5,645 nt of DNA from an uncultured Hyphomicrobiales bacterium. Lineage in GTDB: Bacteria > Pseudomonadota > Alphaproteobacteria > Rhizobiales > Beijerinckiaceae. Below, piece by piece: positions 1 through 5,341 of this stretch; position 1 is the first letter of the stretch, and each line of letters starts with the position of its first letter. The stretch covers positions 1 through 5,645 of the forward strand of contig CAIZGQ010000034.1 of the NCBI GenBank assembly GCA_903932565.1, written 5' to 3'. A program made the translations under genes and the position numbers. The notes beneath the pieces were generated by a model. It was not told the origin of the DNA. It saw only the letters and a list, made by a program, of their open reading frames with translations, and ran no database searches.

Positions 1-930
1 CTTAAGGAGGACACGAAATTTCCCTTTGTTTTGCAATGTGAACGCATCAAGATTGTGGAGGTCGCCCTCGAGATGGCATTGGCCAATCCGCATTGCACTG
101 TCCTCATGGACACAACCTTCACAGGCTTCACACAGACAAGCGATGGTGTGATGGCATGCGGCCAGACGGGTAACGGAGATCACGTTGAAGCGCACGGGAC
201 CTACATCGTCAGTGCCGAAGGCGCACGCAGCCTGATCCGCAAGGAACTCGACATCGAATTTGAAGGCTTCACATATCCCGACCGCACCCTCAACATCGAA
301 GTCGTCTATGACTTCAAGAACCATGGCTATGCGGACAGGAACTACATTTCCGACCCCCACCAATGGTCAAACCTGTTCCGCTGGGGCGGTCCGCCAGAAC
401 GCTGGCGCGTTCATTTTCCAACCGATCCCGATGCCTCCGAGCAGTCAATCATGAGCCAGGAGAACATGCAGAACCTGCTGCAGGGTTTTCTGCCAAAGTC
501 GACACCTTACGAGATCCTTGGCTCGAATCTTTACACTGTGCATCAACGCGTAGCGACGTCATTTCGGAAGGGCCGTGCCCTGCTCGCTGGCGATTCCGCT
601 CATGTGAACAGCCCGATTGGTGGTATGGGCCTCAACAGCGGCATTCATGACGCCTTCAATCTGGCAGAGAAGCTCGTGCAGGTGATACGGGGTGAAGCCG
701 ACGACACTTTGCTTGACCGCTATGACCGGCAGCGTCGGACCATTGCCGTCAAGCACACGCAGGCGCAAACCATCCGCAATAAGAAATTGCTGATGGAAAA
801 GGATGAAGGCGTGCGGCGGAAAAATCAGGACGAGTTGCGACGCACGGCGGAAAACCCGGAGCTTGCAAGGCAATTCCTGCTGCGCACAGCGCTCTTCCTC
901 AGTGTCCGGGAAGCGTCTGCGATCGCCTGA
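1..930 (+). CDS. FAD-dependent aromatic-ring monooxygenase, PHBH/UbiH-like (5' partial)
   Basis: The frame is open from base 1 and ends at TGA 928-930, giving 309 visible residues; the true start lies upstream of the window. Flavin monooxygenases of this fold use NAD(P)H and O2 to hydroxylate aromatic or similar substrates in the cytoplasm. Two family motifs are visible. One is a DG-like motif, VSAEGARS near residues 70-77. The other is the FAD ribityl-binding motif GRALLAGDSAH (about 191-201), followed by GGMGLNSGIHDAFNLAEKL (about 207-225). The N-terminal GxGxxG dinucleotide fold is missing because it lies off the window; judging from where the DG motif usually sits, about 85-100 residues are absent. 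The DG motif carries Glu where Asp is usual (AEG for ADG). The substrate cannot be read from the sequence. Convergence with the lysR-type gene gives no proof of a regulatory link. The family is firm, the function generic. Confidence 0.88.
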   Translation, partial: LKEDTKFPFVLQCERIKIVEVALEMALANPHCTVLMDTTFTGFTQTSDGVMACGQTGNGDHVEAHGTYIVSAEGARSLIRKELDIEFEGFTYPDRTLNIEVVYDFKNHGYADRNYISDPHQWSNLFRWGGPPERWRVHFPTDPDASEQSIMSQENMQNLLQGFLPKSTPYEILGSNLYTVHQRVATSFRKGRALLAGDSAHVNSPIGGMGLNSGIHDAFNLAEKLVQVIRGEADDTLLDRYDRQRRTIAVKHTQAQTIRNKKLLMEKDEGVRRKNQDELRRTAENPELARQFLLRTALFLSVREASAIA

Positions 931-943
931 CAGATTTGGAGCA

Positions 944-1936
944 TCAATCTTTCGCTGGGGACAGGACTTCAAAATGCCCGGCAAGTTCGGGCATTTCCGC
1001 CAGCAGACGCGGCACGCTTTCCTCGCGAAGCGTTGTCTCGCACAAAGCTGCCAGGACCTGCATGGTGTCCTGCATCTCGCCGTTGCGCCAGACAAGGCCG
1101 AGGGTTCTTGTAAGGCGCACCCCGGGCAGTGGACGCGCGTCGATTTCAATATTGCGCCCGAGAACATCGAACAATTGCGACGGTGTCACAATCGACCAGC
1201 CGTGACCACAGGCGATCGCATCGACAAGATCAATCGAGGCTTCAAAAATAGGACTTCCGGCAAAGCCGAGACGCAAGCGGCGCAGGTGGCTTTCAATCCG
1301 CATGCCCGATTGGGTGCGCATGGAATAGCGCAACAGCGGCAATCTTGACGCGAGATCCCGCAGGTCGGATGAAAATCGGCCATATCCCCTGGGCGTAACC
1401 AGAAGATATGTTTCACGCACCAGCGTCAGGCGCTCGACATGCGGGGCTTCGATAAACGAATCGGACGTCCAGGCGACATCGATGTCGCGGTTTGCAAGAT
1501 CAAGCGCGTGGTTTAGCGCCATTCCGCGCGTGATAGTCAGATTGTCAACGGCAAGCTGCTTTGATTTTGAGGCCTGCACAATGGCAGGGGCAAGCTGGCG
1601 GGCGAACGTGGACAGAATAGCAATTCGCAAATGCTGCAGCTTGCCTGCAGCCGCCTGACGCACATCCGTGCGCATCTCGCGGGCATTGGTGAGGAGTGCA
1701 TGCGCCCTGTTGAGCAGCACGAGACCGGCCGGGGTGAGGCGCAAAGGACGCACATCTCGATAAAAGAGCGGCGCACCATAGTCGAGCTCGAGAATTTTGA
1801 TCTGCTGCGAGATTGCCGACTGCGTTATTCTTAAGCGACCCGCAGCTGCCGTCATGCTGCCCGTGTCGGCGACGCTGGCGAAAACCTCAAGGCTTTTCAG
1901 AAGGTCGTAATCACGCAGCGGGGGATCATGCATCAT
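944..1936 (-). CDS. LysR-type transcriptional regulator
   Basis: The 330-residue protein has a typical N-terminal winged helix-turn-helix at about residues 10-70. The recognition-helix region has RITQSAISQQIKILE (35-50), followed by GAPLFYRDVRPLRLTPAG, the standard LysR wing pattern. The rest (about 95-305) fits the two-lobed periplasmic-binding-like effector domain. LysR proteins act in the cytoplasm, usually as tetramers that bind T-N11-A dyads and respond to a small ligand. There is an ATG at 1936 and another in frame at 1933; a GGAG lies 13 nt upstream of the first, so 1936 is kept. The gene is divergent from the guanidine operon across about 620 bp and convergent with the monooxygenase gene across 13 bp. 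Control of the transporter operon, the monooxygenase or another target is possible; the ligand is unknown. At 330 residues it is slightly longer than the usual 300. Confidence 0.9.
   Translation of the reverse strand: MMHDPPLRDYDLLKSLEVFASVADTGSMTAAAGRLRITQSAISQQIKILELDYGAPLFYRDVRPLRLTPAGLVLLNRAHALLTNAREMRTDVRQAAAGKLQHLRIAILSTFARQLAPAIVQASKSKQLAVDNLTITRGMALNHALDLANRDIDVAWTSDSFIEAPHVERLTLVRETYLLVTPRGYGRFSSDLRDLASRLPLLRYSMRTQSGMRIESHLRRLRLGFAGSPIFEASIDLVDAIACGHGWSIVTPSQLFDVLGRNIEIDARPLPGVRLTRTLGLVWRNGEMQDTMQVLAALCETTLREESVPRLLAEMPELAGHFEVLSPAKD
972..996 (+). terminator. Perfect 9-bp hairpin, candidate terminator for the monooxygenase mRNA, inside the lysR-type 3' end
   Basis: AAATGCCCG (972-980) is perfectly complementary to CGGGCATTT (988-996), with the 7-nt loop GCAAGTT. 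On the plus strand it lies about 40 nt after the monooxygenase stop codon and ends in TTT, a weak U-tract. On the minus strand it is followed by TTTT. It is wholly inside the last codons of the convergent lysR-type gene (MPELAGHF). It could stop plus-strand transcripts from running antisense into that gene. Termination of the minus-strand transcript here would remove the stop codon, so a role on that strand is less likely. No other terminator is visible between the two convergent genes. Confidence 0.45.
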
Positions 1937-2071
1937 ACAGAATTACGGGCTCCAGATGGCTCGGCAGGACGCGCTATGGTCCGCGCAGATGTCGGCAATG
2001 TCCATCTCATCTGGATTTCACGACCCGGAACACGCTTCAGGACAACACGTCCGATATCAGGAGGTCAAGTT

Positions 2072-2137
2072 GGCGGCCCATCCGCCCGCACAGACATAAT
2101 GCCCATTTCGTTACTTCAGGCCGGCTTCCGGCTGAAG
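2072..2137. repeat. Pair of intergenic hairpins (2072-2086 and 2114-2137)
   Basis: The first hairpin pairs GGCGG (2072-2076) with CCGCC (2082-2086) around a CCCAT loop. The second pairs CTTCAGGCCGG (2114-2124) with CCGGCTGAAG (2128-2137): 10 bp with one bulged G and a CTT loop. Neither is followed by a T-tract on either strand, so they do not look like terminators. The density of structure away from any gene end resembles REP/BIME-like or other dispersed intergenic palindromes seen in Hyphomicrobiales genomes. That identity is an inference that needs a genome-wide copy count. Confidence 0.4.
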
Positions 2138-2291
2138 CTGGGACAGGACGGCAAAACGCGGAGCCTTGCATCCCGAGGCGGCCTTTTGCTTTGGCCATGC
2201 CAGGGCGCGCAATCGAAATCACTCGCAACCTCCTGCCCCGTCATTGCTGAGGCTCAGATTACCCGTCATAACGGCACAGCATTGCGCCATT

Positions 2292-2308
2292 TGCACAAAC
2301 CTTGTGCG
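2292..2308. promoter_or_regulatory. 17-bp dyad resembling an NtrC enhancer site (alternatively a LysR operator)
   Basis: TGCAC-N7-GTGCG at 2292-2308 matches the NtrC pattern TGCAC-N7-GTGCA with a single terminal mismatch; the inner arms GCACAA and TTGTGC are perfect inverted repeats. NtrC is the nitrogen-limitation enhancer protein that works with sigma-54, and a sigma-54-like promoter follows about 25 bp downstream. The site would be centred near -58 relative to the inferred start, closer than most NtrC enhancers. A LysR-type protein could equally use the 15-bp inner dyad. Only one copy was found, whereas NtrC sites are often paired. Confidence 0.4.
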
Positions 2309-2309
2309 C

Positions 2310-2323
2310 ATTTTGATCAAAAT
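2310..2323. promoter_or_regulatory. Perfect 14-bp palindrome, candidate operator
   Basis: ATTTTGATCAAAAT is fully self-complementary. It lies two bases after the TGCAC dyad and about 10 bp before the candidate -24/-12 promoter. It does not fit the FNR spacing (TTGAT-N4-ATCAA), because here the half-sites abut. It may be a regulator site or a flexible A+T element between enhancer and promoter. Confidence 0.35.
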
Positions 2324-2331
2324 TTGCTGCA

Positions 2332-2347
2332 CGGCACCCTATCGGCT
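2332..2347 (+). promoter_or_regulatory. Candidate sigma-54 (-24/-12) promoter of the guanidine operon
   Basis: CGGCAC (2332-2337) matches the -24 core GGCAC. An exact 10-nt spacing separates its GG (2333-2334) from GC (2345-2346), as sigma-54 requires, followed by T. The -12 box is imperfect (CGGCT against TTGCW). Transcription would start near 2358, giving a leader that contains the whole riboswitch. A sigma-70-type reading (TTGATC near 2313 with a CCCTAT -10) is also conceivable but matches poorly. Confidence 0.35.
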
Positions 2348-2378
2348 CTGCATTTTTCGGCGCTATCCTATCCATGAG

Positions 2379-2492
2379 TTGGCCGCTAGGGTTCCGGTTT
2401 CGTGAGAAACGCTGGTCCGAGAGCAGCCCCCCAGAGAGAGACATCCTCTGGGTACACGGCGGGACAAAAGCCCGGGAGACCTCGTTTGCCAA
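2379..2492 (+). promoter_or_regulatory. Guanidine-I riboswitch (ykkC subtype 1 aptamer)
   Basis: The conserved blocks of the class appear in order: CTAGGGTTCCGG (2386-2397), GGTCCGAGAG (2414-2423), ACACGGCGGGA (2454-2464) and AAAAGCCCGGGAGA (2466-2479). Between them are a GTTTC/GAAAC hairpin capped by a GTGA tetraloop (2397-2410) and a 7-bp CCCAGAG/CTCTGGG stem (2430-2436 with 2446-2452). A closing P1 can be drawn from TTGGC (2379-2383) with GCCAA (2488-2492). This class binds free guanidinium and normally turns genes on. Here it sits directly before a terminator and an importer/carboxyguanidine deiminase operon, the expected context. The block sequences leave little doubt; the exact P1 boundaries are inferred. 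Confidence 0.95.
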
Positions 2493-2535
2493 GGGATTGG
2501 CACAGCGATGGTCGTTGCCGATCCCTCTTCTTTTT
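2492..2535 (+). terminator. Intrinsic terminator, expression platform of the riboswitch
   Basis: The arm AGGGATTGGCA (2492-2502) pairs with TGCCGATCCCT (2516-2526) over 11 bp with one G-T pair, enclosing a 13-nt loop that can form a further CGA/TCG mini-stem. A pyrimidine tail CTTCTTTTT (2527-2535) follows at once. It lies between aptamer and first gene, so it most likely ends transcription when guanidine is absent. The left arm can alternatively pair with sequence upstream of or at the end of the aptamer, which gives the switching mechanism. Prediction is by eye; no folding energy was computed. Confidence 0.8.
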
Positions 2536-2555
2536 ACGTGGAGGGTCTACAGCTC

Positions 2556-3626
2556 ATGCGTTCGAAATCCATTCTCGCATCTCTCGTCATCGCAGGCTCC
2601 GTGTTGGGCCTTGCCACCGGCAGCGCATTCGCGGCCCCCAAAAAAGACTTCAAGGTTGCCTGGTCGATTTACGTCGGCTGGATGCCCTGGGGCTATGCAG
2701 CCGATTCCGGCATCGTCAAGAAATGGGCTGATAAATACGGCATCAACATCGAAGTGAAGCAGTTCAACGATTATGTTGAATCCATCAACCAGTACACCGC
2801 TGGCGCCTTCGATGCCGTGACCATCACCAACATGGACGCATTGTCGATCCCCGCAGCTGGCGGCGTCGACACAACCGCCATGATCATGGGTGATTTTTCC
2901 AACGGCAACGACGCCGTGATCCTGAAGAAGAAGGACAAGTTGTCCGACCTCAAGGGCCAGAAGGTCAATCTGGTCGAGTTTTCGGTCTCGCATTACCTGC
3001 TGGCCCGGGCGCTGGACAGTGCCAAGCTGCGCGAGCGTGACGTCAAGGTCGTGAACACCAGCGATTCCGATATGGCTGGCGCCTACAAGACAGCAGACGT
3101 CACGGCCGTTGTGACCTGGAACCCGATTGTGAGCGAGATCCTGGGCTCCCCCGACGCCAAGAAGGTGTTTGATTCCTCCCAGATCCCTGGCGAAATCATG
3201 GATCTGATGGTCGCCAACACCGCCGTCCTTAAGGACAACCCGAACTTCGGCAAGGCGCTTGTCGGCATCTGGTACGAGACCATCACCAAGATGCTGCAGG
3301 CGGATGCTGACGGAAAGGCGGCCAAGGAAGCAATGGCCAAGGCATCAGGAACCGATCTCGCCGGCTTTGACTCGCAGCTCGCGGCCACGAAGCTTTTTGC
3401 CAAGCCGGCTGATGCCGTGGCCTTCACAAAGAGCAAGGAAATCAGCGAGACCATGGACCGGGTCCGCAAGTTCCTCTTCGAGAAGGAATTGCTCGGCAAG
3501 GGTGCCAAGAGCGCCAACGTGATCGGCATTGAGCTTGCCGACAAGAAAGTGCTCGGCGATTCCAAGAATGTGAAGCTGCGCTTTGATCCGAGCTTCATGA
3601 CCATGGCTGTGGAAGGTAAGCTCTAA
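2556..3626 (+). CDS. Periplasmic guanidine-binding protein of a NitT/TauT-type ABC importer
   Basis: The 356-residue precursor delivers substrate to the permease in the periplasm. A Sec signal peptide is clear: MRSK, a hydrophobic stretch (about 6-23) and cleavage after SAFA (26) or the next Ala. The mature start DFKVAWSIYVGWMPWGYA (31-48) and the hallmark NDYVESINQYTAGAFDAVTI (71-90) fit the binding proteins of the NitT/TauT/SsuA superfamily found next to urea/guanidine carboxylase genes. The ATG at 2556 is chosen because GGAGGG (2540-2545) lies 10 nt before it and it opens the signal peptide directly; an upstream in-frame start at 2508 falls inside the terminator. Older annotation calls such proteins urea- or nitrate/taurine-binding. 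The guanidine riboswitch and the DUF1989 gene argue for guanidine, but the specificity is inferred. The gene is first in the operon, followed by a hairpin-containing 72-nt gap. Confidence 0.93.
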   Translation: MRSKSILASLVIAGSVLGLATGSAFAAPKKDFKVAWSIYVGWMPWGYAADSGIVKKWADKYGINIEVKQFNDYVESINQYTAGAFDAVTITNMDALSIPAAGGVDTTAMIMGDFSNGNDAVILKKKDKLSDLKGQKVNLVEFSVSHYLLARALDSAKLRERDVKVVNTSDSDMAGAYKTADVTAVVTWNPIVSEILGSPDAKKVFDSSQIPGEIMDLMVANTAVLKDNPNFGKALVGIWYETITKMLQADADGKAAKEAMAKASGTDLAGFDSQLAATKLFAKPADAVAFTKSKEISETMDRVRKFLFEKELLGKGAKSANVIGIELADKKVLGDSKNVKLRFDPSFMTMAVEGKL

Positions 3627-3647
3627 GCCTCGTCCAATCGCCTCAGC

Positions 3648-3674
3648 ATCCCCCGGCGCGTTTTGTCGGGGGAT
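3648..3674 (+). other. Intercistronic hairpin after the binding-protein gene
   Basis: ATCCCCCG (3648-3655) pairs perfectly with CGGGGGAT (3667-3674) around an 11-nt loop, and a C-G pair (3647/3675) can extend it. No run of T follows, so it is not a full intrinsic terminator. Hairpins of this kind between a binding-protein gene and its permease gene commonly protect the upstream message from 3' exonucleases or partly attenuate transcription, making binding protein more abundant than membrane subunits. That role is inferred from position. Confidence 0.6.
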
Positions 3675-3698
3675 GTATCGGTTCAAGTCGGAGCTCGC

Positions 3699-4517
3699 AT
3701 GCGCATCATCAACATCAAACCGGATCGCTCTGCGCATTTGCTTCTTGCGGCGTTGCCCTTTGTTCTGGTGGCACTCACCTATGTGATCGCGTCGGCGTTG
3801 CGTTTGTCCGAAAACCCTGCCGACAAGCTGCTCCCCGCGTTCAGCACAATGATCGATTCCATCCGCCACATGGCGTTCGAGGAAGACACCCGCACCGGCT
3901 CTTATCTTTTGTGGAGCGACACATTCGCCAGTGCCTCACGGCTCTTCTGGGCACTCTGCATTTCAACATCCGTCGCCCTGATTGTTGGCGTTCTCATGGG
4001 GCTTTTGCCGCTCATGGGCGCGTTTGTCGGCCCGTTCATCGCCGTTGCCTCCATGGTGCCCCCGCTTGCTCTTCTTCCCATTCTCTTCATCGTGATGGGG
4101 TTGGGTGAGGCCTCCAAGATCGCGCTGATCGTCATCGGCACCCTGCCCTTCCTTATTCGAGACCTCGCGTTGCGGGTGGCGGAATTGCCGCGCGAACAAT
4201 TGATCAAGGCGCAGACCCTTGGCGCATCCACCTGGCAGATCACGCTGCGCATTGTGGTGCCGCAAATGCTGCCGCGCCTCATCGATGGTGTGCGTTTTTC
4301 ATTGGGGCCCGCCTGGCTATTCTTGATCGCTGCTGAAGCCATCGCCTCAGATTCAGGCCTTGGCTACAGGATCTTTTTGATGCGGCGATACCTCGCCATG
4401 GATGTCATCATTCCCTATGTGGCCTGGATTACACTGCTCGCCTACTTTTCCGACACGCTTCTTGTTTGGATCCAGAAGCGCGCCTTCCCGTGGTTTTCGG
4501 ACGCGAGGGCGACATGA
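3699..4517 (+). CDS. ABC transporter permease, guanidine importer (NitT/TauT type)
   Basis: The 272-residue inner-membrane protein has about six hydrophobic segments: roughly residues 14-34, 82-104, 108-134, 138-155, 201-217 and 236-258. The cytoplasmic coupling (EAA) loop sits at about 162-199 and reads ELPREQLIKAQTLGAS followed by TWQITLRIVVPQMLPRL, matching the binding-protein-dependent permease consensus EAA---G. It should work as a dimer with the neighbouring ATPase. The ATG at 3699 is preferred, with GGAG at 3690-3693; a TTG at 3663 in the same frame would add 12 residues but lies within the intercistronic hairpin. The stop codon overlaps the ATPase start (ATGA at 4514-4517), pointing to coupled translation. 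The length is normal for the family. Guanidine as substrate is inferred from the riboswitch and the downstream gene. Confidence 0.93.
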   Translation: MRIINIKPDRSAHLLLAALPFVLVALTYVIASALRLSENPADKLLPAFSTMIDSIRHMAFEEDTRTGSYLLWSDTFASASRLFWALCISTSVALIVGVLMGLLPLMGAFVGPFIAVASMVPPLALLPILFIVMGLGEASKIALIVIGTLPFLIRDLALRVAELPREQLIKAQTLGASTWQITLRIVVPQMLPRLIDGVRFSLGPAWLFLIAAEAIASDSGLGYRIFLMRRYLAMDVIIPYVAWITLLAYFSDTLLVWIQKRAFPWFSDARAT

Positions 4518-5341
4518 GCGTCATCAGCTTCAGCCACGTCTGGAAGGAATACGGCGACCAGATCGTTCTGGAAGACATCAGTCTCGACATCGAGGATCGT
4601 GCATTCGTCGCACTCGTTGGACCCTCCGGCTGCGGGAAAACCACCTTTTTGCGCATGCTCCTTGGACAGGACGTCGCCACACGCGGTGCGATTCTGCTTG
4701 ATGGATTGCCGCTTCATGGCGAGCCCGATGCTGATCGCGGCGTTGTGTTTCAACGTTATTCTGTGTTTCCGCATCTGACGGTTCTGGGCAATGTCATGCT
4801 GGCGCGTGAGCTGGAACTGTCCCCTTTTCTTGGTCGTTTGATGGGCGCTGCGAAGAAAGACGCCGAAGCCGACAGCTTGAAACTGTTGGACGCTGTCGGC
4901 CTGAGTGGTGCCCAAGCGCTATATCCAGCGTCCCTCTCGGGTGGCATGCAACAGCGCCTCGCCTTGGCGCAGGCGATCATGCGAAAGCCAAAAGTCCTTC
5001 TCCTGGATGAGCCTTTTGGCGCGCTCGACCCCGGCATCAAAGCCGATATCCACACGCTGATGCGCAAGCTCTGGCATGAATCCAATTTGACCGTCGTGAT
5101 GGTCACGCATGATTTGTCCGAAGCGTTCCGGCTTGCAACACGCGTTGTTGCTTTGGAACGCCGCCGCGATCGCCCGGAAGAACGCGAACGCTACGGGGCG
5201 ACAATTGCAAAAGACATTCAGATTTGGCCGCGCCGCATCGCCGGAACCCCGCAGCCCAGAAGCTCCAGCCGGGACGACCTGGCAAAATCCGGAGCAATCC
5301 CGGGACGACCCGGCCTTGCCATGTCGGAGCAGATAACATGA
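4514..5341 (+). CDS. ABC transporter ATP-binding protein, guanidine importer
   Basis: The 275-residue ATPase powers import from the cytoplasmic face of the membrane. All nucleotide-binding motifs are intact: Walker A GPSGCGKTT (36-44), Q-loop Gln80 (VVFQRYSVFP), signature LSGGMQQR (141-148), Walker B VLLLDEP (161-167) with D-loop GALD (169-172), and H-loop His199 (VMVTHD). The start at 4514 overlaps the permease stop (ATGA) and has GAGGG at 4505-4509; an in-frame ATG at 4466 lies inside the permease gene and is rejected. After the H-loop comes a basic, charged tail, ERRRDRPEERERYGA (about 215-229) and WPRRIAG, which as I recall is typical of ATPases from urea/guanidine-carboxylase loci and differs from plain SsuB/TauB. 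The far C-terminus (about 240-275) is low in pattern. The stop codon overlaps the next start. Confidence 0.93.
   Translation: MSVISFSHVWKEYGDQIVLEDISLDIEDRAFVALVGPSGCGKTTFLRMLLGQDVATRGAILLDGLPLHGEPDADRGVVFQRYSVFPHLTVLGNVMLARELELSPFLGRLMGAAKKDAEADSLKLLDAVGLSGAQALYPASLSGGMQQRLALAQAIMRKPKVLLLDEPFGALDPGIKADIHTLMRKLWHESNLTVVMVTHDLSEAFRLATRVVALERRRDRPEERERYGATIAKDIQIWPRRIAGTPQPRSSSRDDLAKSGAIPGRPGLAMSEQIT

Larger units (their letters stand above)
1937..2378. other. About 440-bp non-coding control region between the lysR-type gene and the riboswitch
   Basis: No reading frame here has a convincing protein: the open frames lack recognisable domains and good ribosome binding sites, and they overlap obvious structured DNA. 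The left edge carries the ribosome-binding region of the lysR-type gene. The middle has two strong hairpins (2072-2086 and 2114-2137). The right part, which is richer in A+T, has a GCACAA/TTGTGC dyad (2292-2308), a perfect palindrome (2310-2323) and a possible -24/-12 promoter (2332-2347). A shorter dyad CTGAG-G-CTCAG lies at 2247-2257, and the octamer CCCGTCAT occurs directly repeated at 2237 and 2262. It must hold the promoters of both divergent transcription units. Confidence 0.6.

Noticed and set aside
559..1167. Long minus-strand frame opposite the monooxygenase 3' end
   Set aside because: It is antisense to two well-supported genes, and its cysteine- and arginine-rich product resembles no family I know.
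803..1348. Plus-strand frame running out of the monooxygenase and across the lysR-type gene
   Set aside because: It is out of frame with the monooxygenase and antisense to the regulator, and no domain is visible.
2037..2228. Minus-strand 63-codon frame in the same region
   Set aside because: It spans both hairpins and has an arginine- and cysteine-rich, non-globular look; more likely a chance frame in a structured repeat.
2311..2322. FNR or IHF site
   Set aside because: FNR needs four bases between TTGAT and ATCAA, but here the halves abut; the IHF consensus fails on both strands.
1928..2377. Plus-strand open frame of about 149 codons in the intergenic region
   Set aside because: It has no recognisable domain or credible ribosome binding site and runs through hairpins, dyads and the candidate promoter; it overlaps the lysR-type start in antisense.
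2508..2555. Upstream in-frame start for the binding protein
   Set aside because: It lies inside the terminator hairpin, would bury the signal peptide behind 16 residues, and has no suitable ribosome binding site.
4466..4513. Upstream in-frame ATG for the ATPase
   Set aside because: It falls within the permease gene; the ATGA overlap at 4514 gives the normal N-terminus for this family.
5100..5341. Possible frameshift in the ATPase C-terminus, because the last 35 residues look low in pattern
   Set aside because: The charged tail before it fits ATPases of such loci, the frame ends exactly at an ATGA overlap with the next gene, and the total length is normal.
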